Positions 25,322 to 34,182 of a DNA stretch of 64,000 nt are shown piece after piece. Made by a program: the position numbers and the translations under genes. Numbering within the stretch: the stretch's first letter is position 1; each line of letters begins with the position of its first letter. The notes beneath the pieces were generated by a model. The model did not search any database and was not told the DNA's origin. It saw nothing but the letters and a program-made list of their open reading frames with translations. This DNA comes from an uncultured Sphingobacteriaceae bacterium (GTDB lineage: Bacteria; Bacteroidota; Bacteroidia; Sphingobacteriales; Sphingobacteriaceae), in assembly GCA_946480915.1 (NCBI GenBank), contig CAMLLO010000007.1, positions 62,001-126,000 on the forward strand. The letters run 5' to 3'.

Positions 25322-25903
25322 ATGGACACAGACTTAATTTTACAACACATTAGCCGGCATATTCAGCTCGATAAAACCGAGACAGATTTTTTTATATCAC
25401 TACTTCAATCAAAGAAACTTAAACGAAAAGAGTTTTTATTAAAGCAAGGCGACACTTGCAGGACTGAAAGTTTTATTGTCAAAGGCTGTTTGCGGACTTA
25501 CACCATTGACGGCAATGGTTTTGAGCATATCTTAATGTTTGGAATTGAAGATTGGTGGGTGGGTGAACTTTATAGTTTTTTAACCCAAAGTCCAGCTACT
25601 TATTTTATTGATGCATTGGAAGACACAGAAATTTTACAAATCACAAAGTCAGACCTTGACAAACTCTATGACCGTGTTCCAAAATTTGAACGCTTTTTTA
25701 GATTGATACTTCAAAACGCCTTTATTGCACAACAGCAACGCATCAATCAAAATCTTTCCTTCACAGCCGAACAGCGTTATTTGGACTTCATCGCCAAACA
25801 TCCAAACTTGGAACAACGCCTTTCTCAAAAACAAGTTTCAGCATATCTTGGCATTACCCCCGTTTTTTTGAGTATGATTCGTAAAAAATTATTTCAAAAG
25901 TGA
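25322..25903 (+). CDS. Crp/Fnr-family transcription regulator
   Basis: A 193-residue regulator with an N-terminal cyclic-nucleotide-binding-like barrel (RKEFLLKQGDTCRTESFIVK, FGIEDWWVGELYSFLTQSPA) and a short C-terminal HTH (LSQKQVSAYLGITPVFLSMI). Bacteroidota members of this group usually do not bind cAMP and control small stress modules next door. Here it is followed 73 bp later by a flavodoxin-like gene and DoxX on the same strand, probably one unit. Confidence 0.9.
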   Translation: MDTDLILQHISRHIQLDKTETDFFISLLQSKKLKRKEFLLKQGDTCRTESFIVKGCLRTYTIDGNGFEHILMFGIEDWWVGELYSFLTQSPATYFIDALEDTEILQITKSDLDKLYDRVPKFERFFRLILQNAFIAQQQRINQNLSFTAEQRYLDFIAKHPNLEQRLSQKQVSAYLGITPVFLSMIRKKLFQK

Positions 25904-25976
25904 TTTATTAAACTACTTTAATTTTTATCGTTTTCGTTCTCTGTTCTTTTGCATCATCATTCAAAAGAAACAGATA

Positions 25977-26534
25977 ATGAAAATTATAATTATTTATCAC
26001 AGCGGATATGGGCATACAAAAATTGTTGCTGAACATATCCAAAAAGGTGCTTCAAGAGAATTGGAGCAGGTAACGCTTTTGTCAACGCTTGAAGCACTAG
26101 ATGATTTTGAGCTATTACATCAAGCAGATACATTAGTGCTTGGCAGTCCAACTTATATGGGGACAATTTCAGCCGATTTTAAAAAGTTTATGGAAGCAAC
26201 TGGCAAATTTTGGTACAGCCAAAAATGGAAAGACAAATTTGCAGCAGGATTTACAAACTCATCAACTGTAAATGGCGACAAGCTAAATACATTGCAGCAA
26301 CTTGCACTCTTTGCTTCTCAACACAGTATGCTTTGGATTTCCACTGGAATTTTACCAAAGTTTGAAAACGACAAACAATTGGAAGAACCAAATGGACTTG
26401 CCAGTTATCTGGGGCTTATGACACTTTCCGACAATTCAACAAAGGAAGTAAATCATCCAAAAGGTTTGGAAACAGCGGAACTTTTCGGAGAACGCATTGC
26501 ACAAATCACGAAACAATTTAAACAATCAAAATAA
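25977..26534 (+). CDS. Flavodoxin-fold NAD(P)H:quinone oxidoreductase, WrbA-like
   Basis: A 185-residue flavoprotein. The FMN phosphate loop is YHSGYGHTKIVA near residue 7, the isoalloxazine contacts are GSPTYMGTISADF and AGFTNSSTVNGDK. Such enzymes perform two-electron quinone reduction and protect from redox cycling. It sits between the Crp-family gene and DoxX with only 9 bp to DoxX, indicating co-transcription. Confidence 0.9.
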   Translation: MKIIIIYHSGYGHTKIVAEHIQKGASRELEQVTLLSTLEALDDFELLHQADTLVLGSPTYMGTISADFKKFMEATGKFWYSQKWKDKFAAGFTNSSTVNGDKLNTLQQLALFASQHSMLWISTGILPKFENDKQLEEPNGLASYLGLMTLSDNSTKEVNHPKGLETAELFGERIAQITKQFKQSK

Positions 26535-26543
26535 TTTTAGAAG

Positions 26544-26984
26544 ATGAGAAGTAAAATATTCAGCACAAACAACGATTTGACAGGTTTAATTACCCGACTT
26601 ACACTTGGTTTAATCCTATTTCCACACGGAGCACAAAAAATGCTTGGAATATTTGGTGGCTATGGCTTTAGCGGAACTATGGGTTTCTTCGCAGACACTT
26701 TACATTTACCTTGGATAATTGGCTTCTTGGTAATCGTAATTGAATTTGTAGGATCATTATCTTTAATTGCAGGATTCGCAAGTAGAATCTGGAGTGCATT
26801 GACGATAATTTTATTTATTGGCATTATCTTTAACTCACACGTTGAGAATGGTTTTTTTATGAATTGGTTTGGTAATCAAAAAGGTGAAGGCTACGAATTT
26901 CACTTGCTTATCATTGGCTTGTCTCTAGCGACACTTGTAAACGGAAGTGGAAAATATTCCGTTGACGAAAGAATTTTTAATTAG
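26544..26984 (+). CDS. DoxX family membrane protein
   Basis: A 146-residue four-helix membrane protein of the DoxX type: LITRLTLGLILFPHGAQKML, GFLVIVIEFVGSLSLIAGFA, IWSALTIILFIGIIFNSHVE and EFHLLIIGLSLATLVNGSGK. DoxX-like proteins accompany quinone, thiosulfate or oxidative stress enzymes. It is the last gene of the Crp/flavodoxin/DoxX unit. Confidence 0.9.
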   Translation: MRSKIFSTNNDLTGLITRLTLGLILFPHGAQKMLGIFGGYGFSGTMGFFADTLHLPWIIGFLVIVIEFVGSLSLIAGFASRIWSALTIILFIGIIFNSHVENGFFMNWFGNQKGEGYEFHLLIIGLSLATLVNGSGKYSVDERIFN

Positions 26985-27180
26985 TTTCCTATTGAAAAGA
27001 AACAAAATAGCAGGCAAGTAAAAGCGACTTTTTATCCTGAATTAGCTGAACAAAATGCGCATGCAGAAACGTCAGGACTTAGGTACCATAAAAATTTGCG
27101 CAGTGCGTGTCGCCTATGTGGGCATGGAAAACAGCGCAAAATATGTATGAGCAGTAATCTTTACTTTTTTTGTACAAGTT

Positions 27181-27431
27181 TGTAATGGTGGTCACCAAAA
27201 TAAGGCTTTGGGCAACAGCCCAACCTCCATTCGCGTTCGGCTCCAGGAGTAAGCCTGATCGGGATCAATTCCTAAACGAATCAGGTTTTTCTTTTTCCGT
27301 CCAGGCTTTTTCCAATCAGTCCAGATACAATTATTGTGCTGCTGGATGAGGTAGAGATAATCGTTGATCTGGTCGGGATCCACTTCAGTAGGCAGCTGGT
27401 TGAAATGGAGAGCACTTGGGCCAGACGCCAA
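27181..27431 (-). pseudogene. Group II intron reverse transcriptase/maturase remnant (C-terminal end)
   Basis: In one frame the minus strand encodes CIWTDWKKPGRKKKNLIRLG and IDPDQAYSWSRTRM. After a one-base deletion (ATGGAGG where ATGGGAGG is expected) the next frame gives GGWAVAQSLILVTTIT. Together this matches the C-terminal thumb/DNA-binding end of group II intron reverse transcriptases as I recall them. The rest of the ORF and the intron RNA domains are not visible. It abuts the ADH stop at 27467. Confidence 0.6.
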
Positions 27432-27466
27432 GTCAGAACTTTACCGACACCATTCAACCGACAAAC

Positions 27467-28468
27467 CTACTTGACTTTAACGACAACTTTCCCTTTAGCA
27501 CGACCACTTGAAACGTAGGACATTGCTTCGTTCATTTGCTCAAACGAAAACACCTTATCAACTACAGGACGAATGATACCTTGTTCAATCAACTTTCCAA
27601 TTTCTGACAACTGTTTTCCATTGGCTTGCATCAACAGAAACGAATAATCAACACCGAGTTTTTTCGCTTGACTTCTGACTTTTCTACTCAAAAAGAAAAC
27701 GGCGGTTTTCATAAACCACGACAAACCGATTTCTTTCGCAAAAGTCGTATCAGGCGGACCTGAAATAGAAATTACTTTTCCGCCAGACTTCAATATTCGC
27801 AATGACTTTTCAAGCGTTTTTTCGTCTTGACTGTTCAACACTAAATCGTAATCTTTCAAAATGGTTTCGAAATCTTGCGTTTTATAATCAATCGCAACAT
27901 CAGCACCCAAACTTTTGACCAAGTCAAAATTATCGGCACTTGTGGTTGTGGCGACAGTAGCACCCAAATGTTTTGCCAACTGGATCGCAATTGTTCCGAC
28001 ACCGCCCGAACCTGCTTGAATAAACACTTTCTGACCTTTTTTAAGCTTTGCTTTTTCAACAAATGCTTGCCAAACCGTTAAAGCAACCAAGGGGATTGAA
28101 GCAGCTTGTTCCATAGAAATGTTCTTTGGCTTCAAAGCGACATCCTTTTCATTGACAGCAATGTATTCCGCAAATGCTCCAATTTTAAAATCAGCGGGGC
28201 GAGCAAAAATTTCATCACCTACTTTGAACCTACTGACTTTTGAGCCGACTTTCGTTATTACTCCTGCAACATCGTGTCCCAAAATCAACGGAAATTTGTA
28301 AGGAAGTAATAACTTAAATTCTCCACTTTTCAGTTTGGCATCTAACTGATTGATACTTGCTGAGTGGACTTGAACCAACATATCATTTTCGTTAACGACA
28401 GGTTCGGCAACTTCAACTAGTTGTAATTTATCTTCCTTGCTATATCTATTTATTGTGTATGCCTTCAT
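27467..28468 (-). CDS. NADPH:quinone reductase-like medium-chain dehydrogenase
   Basis: A 333-residue MDR-family enzyme without the structural zinc cysteines. It shows PLILGHDVAGVITKVGSKVS, a GroES-like N-terminal domain, and the NADPH motif QAGSGGVGTIAIQLAKHLGA with GADVAIDYKTQDFETIL after it. Such enzymes reduce quinones or alkenals. It lies 10 bp downstream of an SDR gene on the same strand and both diverge from an HxlR regulator, a common redox-stress module. Confidence 0.9.
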   Translation of the reverse strand: MKAYTINRYSKEDKLQLVEVAEPVVNENDMLVQVHSASINQLDAKLKSGEFKLLLPYKFPLILGHDVAGVITKVGSKVSRFKVGDEIFARPADFKIGAFAEYIAVNEKDVALKPKNISMEQAASIPLVALTVWQAFVEKAKLKKGQKVFIQAGSGGVGTIAIQLAKHLGATVATTTSADNFDLVKSLGADVAIDYKTQDFETILKDYDLVLNSQDEKTLEKSLRILKSGGKVISISGPPDTTFAKEIGLSWFMKTAVFFLSRKVRSQAKKLGVDYSFLLMQANGKQLSEIGKLIEQGIIRPVVDKVFSFEQMNEAMSYVSSGRAKGKVVVKVK

Positions 28469-28478
28469 GATCTTTATT

Positions 28479-29279
28479 TTAAGCGTTGTTTAATTGTTTG
28501 AGAACTGTTTTTTCTAGCATACCATAAGCAAAGTGTTGTAAAGTAGTTAACAGGGGCAATCCTTTTCCAACCAAATTTCTAAATTTAGGCTTATCTGTTT
28601 CAACCACTTTAAGAACTTTTGCTGCAACCAGTACAGGGTCTTCACCTTGTTCAACAATGAACTCTGCGTATCTTTCACTTTTATTCCTTAAGGTATTGTA
28701 ATCTTCAATTCTATTTATCGTTGTGGATGAGTTTTCCATAATATTTGTTTTGAAAGAACCTGGCTCAATCATAGCCACACGAATATTAAACTCAGTTATT
28801 TCATAACGTAACGCTTTAAAATAACCTTCTAAGGCGTGTTTGGACGCTGCATAGTAAGATGTATTAGGAAACGCAACAATCCCTGTAATTGAACCAACAG
28901 TTATTATTTTGCCAAATTTTTGTTTTCTAAAATAGGGCAGTACGGCATTTGTTACTTTTATAGTTCCCCAAAAGTTTGTCTCAAATTGTTTTCTTCCTAA
29001 TTCAATGGGTATTTCCTCTGCAATACCAGTAACTAAAAAGCCAGCATTGTTAATTAGAACATCTAATTGCCCTACTTCTTTGAAAATTCTTTCAGGCAAA
29101 GTGTTAATTGACTGTTCTGAATCAAGGTCTAATCCTATCATTTTGAATGGTACTGATGCCTTCATCTTTTCAGGATTTCGGCTTGTGCCGATTACATTGT
29201 AACCATTTCTATGAAGCTCGTTTGCGATAAGTAAACCAAAGCCCGAACTTGCACCGGTTACTAAAATATTTTTGCTCAT
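28479..29279 (-). CDS. Short-chain dehydrogenase/reductase
   Basis: A 266-residue classical SDR: TGASSGFGLLIANEL for nucleotide binding, NNAGFLVTG, SITGIVAFPN with the catalytic Ser, then YYAASKHALEGYF giving Tyr-x-x-x-Lys, and PGSF after it. The open frame reaches 29375, but ATG 29279 (MSKNILVTGAS) is the family-typical start and the extra residues lie in the operator region. It is divergent from the HxlR-type gene. Confidence 0.92.
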   Translation of the reverse strand: MSKNILVTGASSGFGLLIANELHRNGYNVIGTSRNPEKMKASVPFKMIGLDLDSEQSINTLPERIFKEVGQLDVLINNAGFLVTGIAEEIPIELGRKQFETNFWGTIKVTNAVLPYFRKQKFGKIITVGSITGIVAFPNTSYYAASKHALEGYFKALRYEITEFNIRVAMIEPGSFKTNIMENSSTTINRIEDYNTLRNKSERYAEFIVEQGEDPVLVAAKVLKVVETDKPKFRNLVGKGLPLLTTLQHFAYGMLEKTVLKQLNNA

Positions 29280-29313
29280 TTCTATATGTTTTAAAATTAA
29301 AATTGTAATATTG

Positions 29314-29328
29314 CTTGCAAATTGCAAG
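29314..29328. promoter_or_regulatory. Palindromic operator 1 of the SDR/HxlR divergent promoter
   Basis: CTTGCAA-A-TTGCAAG is a perfect 15-bp palindrome 35 bp upstream of the SDR start. With the second site at 29344-29360 it is the likely binding site of the divergently encoded HxlR regulator. Confidence 0.65.
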
Positions 29329-29343
29329 TGCAAATATATAAAA

Positions 29344-29360
29344 ACTTTCAAATTGCAAGT
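29344..29360. promoter_or_regulatory. Palindromic operator 2 of the SDR/HxlR divergent promoter
   Basis: ACTTTCAA-A-TTGCAAGT repeats the operator 1 pattern with one mismatched pair. The two centres are about 31 bp apart, close to three helical turns, and this one lies 30 bp upstream of the HxlR start. Confidence 0.65.
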
Positions 29361-29389
29361 TAAAATCAGAAACATTTTTCAACTTATTT

Positions 29390-29800
29390 ATGGATACTAG
29401 TAAAAAAAGGTCAGACTGCCCCTTAAGTTGCTCACTTGACGTATTTGGCGATAAATGGTCGTTACTCATTATCAGAGACTTGATGTTCAGAAATAAGTGT
29501 ACCTATAACGACTTTTTAAAATCAGAAGAAGGCATTGCTACCAACATTTTAGCATCAAGACTTAAAGGACTTGAAGAAAATGGCGTTATAGAAAAATTAG
29601 CTCACCCCGACAGTAAAGCAAAAAATTTGTACCGACTGACACAAAAAGGAATTGACTTATTGCCTATAATTATGGAAGTTTATATTTGGTCAGACAAGTA
29701 TATGACTATTCCTGCTGACATCAAGGCGACAATTAAAGAAGCTAAAAAGGACAAAGACAAATTTGTAAAACAGGTAACAAAAGAATTGAAATCAAAATGA
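29390..29800 (+). CDS. HxlR-family winged-helix regulator
   Basis: A 136-residue regulator. CPLSCSLDVFGDKWSLLIIR with an N-terminal Cys pair, FLKSEEGIATNILASRLKGL and YRLTQKGIDLLPII are characteristic of the HxlR DUF24 family, which often senses electrophiles or quinones through cysteines. It is divergent from SDR and ADH genes and two palindromes lie in the shared promoter, so it probably represses that pair. Confidence 0.92.
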   Translation: MDTSKKRSDCPLSCSLDVFGDKWSLLIIRDLMFRNKCTYNDFLKSEEGIATNILASRLKGLEENGVIEKLAHPDSKAKNLYRLTQKGIDLLPIIMEVYIWSDKYMTIPADIKATIKEAKKDKDKFVKQVTKELKSK

Positions 29801-29900
29801 CGAGAAGAAAAGATAAAGTATGCATAAACTATAAATAGGCGATTGTTGGGATACATATTTAGTAAGCGAGCTTGAATTCATTTACTGCGACTAAAGACGC

Positions 29901-30045
29901 CAGCAGGTAACACCATGTCCTATGTCCTTAATTATGCCCGGGCGACGCGGTAGTCGAAGTTTACTCCTTTTTATTTACATTAGTACAGCTCGATACAGAA
30001 ATGCTTTTAAGTCGGGCACAATGTAAACACCTAGCGTTATATGCC
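29901..30045 (+). other. attC site I
   Basis: Left core CAGCAGGTAAC (29901-29911), right core GTTATATGCC (30036-30045). TGCCCGGG and CGGGCA arms and the central TTTACATTAGTAC are as in sites A, B and E. Its left core (GTTACCTG in complement) does not match the previous right core GTTATCGGC, so material between 25.3 and 29.9 kb was probably rearranged. Confidence 0.8.
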
Positions 30046-30119
30046 TGTCTCCAGATCAGAAATTCCGATCGATTAGTCAGAGTTTTAGAATGACACACCA
30101 ACACGATAACAAAGACAAT

Positions 30120-31112
30120 ATGATACAAAAAGTTTTACTGCTTATTTTAACAATTTTGACACTTCAAAGCTGTAACCTCGGAACATCGGGAACTTGGAAA
30201 AACGACAACATAGACAAGGATAAAAAGGAACAAATAAAAATTTTAAACGACAAGTTATTTAAGGCAATTATAAGCAATGACGTTGCTGGAGTTAAGGCTT
30301 TAATGTCCGACAAGCTCCTTGAAAAAGGTGCTTCTGACTTAGACAAATTAATTAATCAAGTTAGCACTTCTTTTAAATCTGACAGTTACAGAATTCTTGA
30401 CGAATACAATGTTCAGAATTCAACTACAGGCATGGGTAACAGTTTGCCTTCAGGAATTTCTGGCGACAATGATTATGTGATAAACTACCAAGCATTGAAC
30501 AAGGAAATGTATGTTTCATTATTATTGCCAACTGGACTTGATAACGAATTATTGATTACAGCTATTTATGGTAATTACGACAATCAATGGAAACTAAATA
30601 TCCTGCAATTTGGACAGTATAGTTTGTTCAAAAAAACCGCTCCCGATTATTACAAATTAGCAAAGGAAAGCTATGACAAATCATATTTAATTGACGCAGT
30701 AAACTTTGCCGGTCTTTCCAAACAATGTTTAAGACCTGCTAACGACTTTTTTCAATATCAAAAAGAAAAAGACATTAATGAATTCTATGACAAGGTTATG
30801 AAGGAAGTAAATACAAAGTTCACATTCCCTTTGACACTCGACAATGTTGACACCAAACCGAAAGTGTTTAGAATATTCCCTGAAATGATTAATGAAGGAT
30901 TTTTTCCAATGGTATATTACTTGTCAGACATCGACCTGAAAGATACTACAGCGCTAAAAATTGAAAATGAAAAAGTGAAAAAAGAAGTTGGACGACTATT
31001 TACAGGTATTGATAAGGACAAAAAATTTGTATTTTACTGGGCATTTAAAGAAATACCAGACGGTAAAAAATTAGTTGAACATTATGGGTTTATTGACAAA
31101 CGGACAGAATAG
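30120..31112 (+). CDS. Hypothetical lipoprotein (cassette gene)
   Basis: A 330-residue lipoprotein. Start ATG 30120 gives the compact signal MIQKVLLLILTILTLQSC with Cys18; an in-frame ATG at 30090 would place ten polar residues in front. The mature region contains a DUF3887-like segment around LNDKLFKAIISNDVAGVKAL, which in other proteins is an NTF2-type fold, then no recognised domain. Cassette cores at 30036 and 31119 are complementary over 10 of 10 bases. Confidence 0.75.
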   Translation: MIQKVLLLILTILTLQSCNLGTSGTWKNDNIDKDKKEQIKILNDKLFKAIISNDVAGVKALMSDKLLEKGASDLDKLINQVSTSFKSDSYRILDEYNVQNSTTGMGNSLPSGISGDNDYVINYQALNKEMYVSLLLPTGLDNELLITAIYGNYDNQWKLNILQFGQYSLFKKTAPDYYKLAKESYDKSYLIDAVNFAGLSKQCLRPANDFFQYQKEKDINEFYDKVMKEVNTKFTFPLTLDNVDTKPKVFRIFPEMINEGFFPMVYYLSDIDLKDTTALKIENEKVKKEVGRLFTGIDKDKKFVFYWAFKEIPDGKKLVEHYGFIDKRTE

Positions 31113-31118
31113 AAAAAC

Positions 31119-31206
31119 GGCATATAACAGCGCATTTGCTCGTTCTGGAGCCACAAAGCAGTGCTTATAAATCGGGCCAACCTTAAACCTGTAAACGTAA
31201 CTTGCC
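31119..31206 (+). other. attC site J (short)
   Basis: Left core GGCATATAAC (31119-31128) is the exact complement of GTTATATGCC at 30036. The right end GTAACTTGCC (31197-31206) has lost the GTTA core form. At 88 bp this is the shortest complete site in the array. Confidence 0.7.
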
Positions 31207-31255
31207 ATATTAAAAACCGGATTAACGCCCTTGGCAAACGACTGTCTAAGTGACA

Positions 31256-31720
31256 ATGGAAATAAAACGAATAAGCAGTTTAGAAAGTAATCTAGTAATA
31301 GAATTATTTGACAAATACAGAATGTTTTACCAACAGCCTTCAAATATAGAACTGGCTAAAAAGTTTATTCAGACTCGACTGGATAATAATGAGTCGGTAA
31401 TTTTTGTCGCAATCGTTAAAGATGAAAACCAGATAGTTCCGATTGGCTTTACACAGCTATATCCCAAATTTTCATCCGGAAAAGCCATTAAAATATGGAT
31501 ACTTAACGACCTGTACGTAGAGCCAAAGTACAGAAAACAAGGGACGGGAGAAAATCTTATTAAAACGGCATTGAAGTACGCAAAGAAAGATGGTGCAAGC
31601 TATGTGGAGCTTTCAACAGCAGTCGACAATTATAATGCACAAAGTCTCTATGAATCCATTGGGTTTATAAGACAACATCCGAGCACTGATTTTTTTAGTT
31701 ACAAGATTGACGTTAGGTAG
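31256..31720 (+). CDS. GNAT N-acetyltransferase (cassette gene)
   Basis: A 154-residue acetyltransferase starting MEIKRISSLESNLVIELFDK. The acetyl-CoA motif is NDLYVEPKYRKQGTGENLIK and the C-terminal motif is VDNYNAQSLYESIGFIR. ATG 31256 is preferred to the GTG at 31250. The substrate is unknown. It is the second GNAT cassette in the array. Confidence 0.88.
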   Translation: MEIKRISSLESNLVIELFDKYRMFYQQPSNIELAKKFIQTRLDNNESVIFVAIVKDENQIVPIGFTQLYPKFSSGKAIKIWILNDLYVEPKYRKQGTGENLIKTALKYAKKDGASYVELSTAVDNYNAQSLYESIGFIRQHPSTDFFSYKIDVR

Positions 31721-31735
31721 ATTATAAAAAATATC

Positions 31736-32026
31736 GCAGGTAACATCAGGTTAATTTATGCCCGGGTGACGAAGTACCGAAGCATATTTGCTTACCATTC
31801 TTGGTACTGAACTCCTTGTTGATGGAGGGTTAACATATCTGTCAAAATAATTAACAAGTCTAAACTTAAAGAAGCGACTTTACCAAAGGCGTTACACTCA
31901 GTTTCGGAATTTGAATTTTAAAAAACAAAGACTCGGACTGTAGGCTAAACTTTTAAATAATTTGTACTTTGCACAAGTAATTGGTTAACAAATCTTTTGC
32001 TTGTGCGTGTTGCATATCTGAAGAAA
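31736..32026 (+). other. Truncated attC site K and gene-free stretch
   Basis: A left half-site GCAGGTAACATCAGG with the TGCCCGGGTGACG arm starts at 31736 but no matching right half follows. The remaining ~230 bp up to 32026 hold no gene that I can support. This is probably a deletion junction between two cassettes. Confidence 0.55.
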
Positions 32027-32162
32027 GCCCAGCAGATACCAGTTTAGCAAAATGGCGGCTTTAGTGCTAAATTCAACTGCAGTTCTCCGATTGAACTTTT
32101 GTACAAAACTGAACAATTGTGCTTTCTATCCGCCATCTTCGAAAAGCCTAATCGTTATGCTT
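32027..32162 (+). other. attC site L (left core degraded)
   Basis: The right core GTTATGCTT (32154-32162) is intact and the arms AAAATGGCGG and CCGCCATCTT pair. The left core reads AGCAGATACC where a ..TAAC core is expected, so it may no longer recombine. Confidence 0.6.
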
Positions 32163-32201
32163 AAGCTAAGAAACCTGCATCACTCAAAGTCTGAATAACT
32201 C

Positions 32202-32696
32202 ATGAAAAAAATATGCTTTATTTTCTTCTTACTTTGTGCGTGGCAATTTTCCCAGGGACAAGACCTAACGGCCAAAGACTTTTATCAACACTTGGGAAAA
32301 GTTTTGCCGACGAATCAGTCGGACTCAATTATATTAGAAGTGACGGAATACGGTTGTCTAGGAAGTCAAATAAATTACGCCGTCAAGATTAAAGAAAGTG
32401 ATGGTCTTATAACAGTTGACTTTTATTCTCAAAGACTTAAGGAAAGATTAGCTCTATCCTCCAAACTTGAAACGGTTTTAGATACGACCTTTACAATAGA
32501 AAGAAGTATTTTGAAGAAGAATCTCGAAGCAGAAATAACACAAATAAAATCCAGACCTGTTTTTATTGAAGCTAGTTTTAAAATTATATTGAATCAAGGG
32601 AATTCAAGTAAGGAGTTTACGCTTAGAAGGGGCGAAGGACTCTGCTATTTACTGCGTTTTAATAAATCGTATGAATCCTATTTCACTAGAAGATAG
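32202..32696 (+). CDS. Hypothetical secreted protein (cassette gene)
   Basis: A 164-residue exported protein with signal peptide MKKICFIFFLLCAWQFSQGQ. The mature part is mixed, with a likely beta-rich C terminus ending in GEGLCYLLRFNKSYESYF. Two cysteines, in YGCLG and GEGLC, could form a disulfide. The family is not recognised. It starts 48 bp after the core at 32154; the left core at 32700 matches that start over seven bases (GTTATGC). Confidence 0.7.
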   Translation: MKKICFIFFLLCAWQFSQGQDLTAKDFYQHLGKVLPTNQSDSIILEVTEYGCLGSQINYAVKIKESDGLITVDFYSQRLKERLALSSKLETVLDTTFTIERSILKKNLEAEITQIKSRPVFIEASFKIILNQGNSSKEFTLRRGEGLCYLLRFNKSYESYFTRR

Positions 32697-32699
32697 CCT

Positions 32700-32820
32700 G
32701 CGCATAACGAGTTTAGCGTTAGTGGGTAGACAGTGCGAATAGAAACATTTGAGCAATAGTACACTTTGGTGCTGGCAGACGGTTCTCGGTTTCAAAGCCT
32801 TGAACGTCGGCAGCCATTGT
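32700..32820 (+). other. attC site M (right core degraded)
   Basis: Left core GCGCATAAC (32700-32708). The right end around GAACGTCGGCAG (32811-32822) is where GTT.. would be expected but reads GTC. The central GTGCTGGCAGACGG is weakly like other sites. Confidence 0.45.
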
Positions 32821-32836
32821 AGGCACCCCAGAACAA

Positions 32837-33571
32837 ATGAAGTACAGAGAAATACAACCCTGCAAAGAATTAGCATCCTTTATTCATTCCTATTGGGAAT
32901 TGAAAGGAGACGAATTTGATAGACAATGGGAGCGAAATATTCCTGATGGTTGCGCAGGATTAGTAATGAATTTGGGTAATACTTGTTTGACAGACAACGG
33001 CTTGGTTTCTATGGAATTTGGGAAAACTTATGTAGTTGGTGCAATGACTTCATTCAAAGATAGTTTTATTGACAGCGAAACACATCTATTAGGAGTTTGC
33101 CTCAAGCCTGCAAGTTTTGCTAACTTCTATCACTATGCTTCACAAAATGAATTGATTGACAATACCGTCGAATTTGAGAAATCCAATTCATTTGATGTTG
33201 ATAAAATCCTTGACAACCCATTCGATTATCTTAACCAATTTTTTTCCGACAGAAGAAAAAGCCAAAACAACCTGTTGCAATCTGCTATCAATGATATACA
33301 TTCAACAAACGGACAAATTAGCATTTACGAACTATCAAAACGAAATTTCACGACTGTAAGACAACTGGAGCGGAATTTTAAAAAGTACATTGGATTATCA
33401 CCGAAAGAATATTCAAATATTATTCGCTTTCAAAATGCTTTGAGCATAATCAAAAATTCAAGTGAAAATCGGAGTTTCTTAGATATTGCTTTTGAATGTG
33501 GCTATTATGACCATTCGCATCTTGCCAATGAAATAAAGCGAAACACGGGACTTTCAGCATCACTACTTTAA
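32837..33571 (+). CDS. AraC-family regulator with DUF6597-type N-terminal domain
   Basis: A 244-residue regulator. The N-terminal half (KELASFIHSYWELKG, ERNIPDGCAGLVMNLG, GVCLKPASFANFYHY) matches the DUF6597 ligand-binding-like domain. The C-terminal half holds two HTH motifs, ISIYELSKRNFTTVRQLERN and FLDIAFECGYYDHSHLANEI. It precedes a dihydrofolate-reductase-like gene by 71 bp and may control it. Confidence 0.9.
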   Translation: MKYREIQPCKELASFIHSYWELKGDEFDRQWERNIPDGCAGLVMNLGNTCLTDNGLVSMEFGKTYVVGAMTSFKDSFIDSETHLLGVCLKPASFANFYHYASQNELIDNTVEFEKSNSFDVDKILDNPFDYLNQFFSDRRKSQNNLLQSAINDIHSTNGQISIYELSKRNFTTVRQLERNFKKYIGLSPKEYSNIIRFQNALSIIKNSSENRSFLDIAFECGYYDHSHLANEIKRNTGLSASLL

Positions 33572-33642
33572 ATGTCGCATTTTTACAAAGTGCAAGTGCT
33601 TGTCCAAAAGTAATTTTGCAGAAACATTAAAATTCACAACAA

Positions 33643-34176
33643 ATGCGAAAATTATCACTTTTCATTGCGACAAGTTTGGATGGTTACATTGCCAAACCGA
33701 ATGATGACCTCAGCTTCTTGAAATTAGTAGAAAAAGAGGGCGAAGATTATGGTTATGCGAAATTTACCTCAACGATCGATACCATTATTATTGGCAGGAA
33801 AACATATGATTATGTGCTTAAAGAAATCGGTTCTTCTCATTATGATAATGGAGAAAGAGACGTATATGTGATAACAAGAACCGAAAGACCAGGTGTTGGT
33901 AAAATAAAGTTTTACACTGGAAATCTAATTGAATTAGTGCATAAACTTAAAAGCGAACACGGAAAAAATATTTATTGTGATGGTGGGGCGGAAATAATAA
34001 ACGAACTTTTAAAAAATGACTTGATTGATGAATTTATTATTTCGGTTATCCCAATATTATTAGGTAATGGAACAAGACTATTTAAAGACGGACGACCTGA
34101 ACAAACGCTTGAATTTATCACTGCTAAAACATTTGATACAGGATTAACGCAGTTACATTACAAACGAAAAAAATAA
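33643..34176 (+). CDS. Dihydrofolate reductase family protein (RibD C-terminal-like)
   Basis: A 177-residue protein starting MRKLSLFIATSLDGYIAKPN, with TIIIGRKTYDYVLKEIG, YVITRTERPG and the C-terminal IISVIPILLGNGTRLFKDGR, the standard motifs of the RibD C-terminal/DHFR-like fold. These are NADPH-binding reductases of mostly unknown substrate and are not necessarily trimethoprim targets. It is the last gene of the cassette region; a truncated attC remnant follows at 34183. Confidence 0.88.
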   Translation: MRKLSLFIATSLDGYIAKPNDDLSFLKLVEKEGEDYGYAKFTSTIDTIIIGRKTYDYVLKEIGSSHYDNGERDVYVITRTERPGVGKIKFYTGNLIELVHKLKSEHGKNIYCDGGAEIINELLKNDLIDEFIISVIPILLGNGTRLFKDGRPEQTLEFITAKTFDTGLTQLHYKRKK

Positions 34177-34182
34177 ACAACG

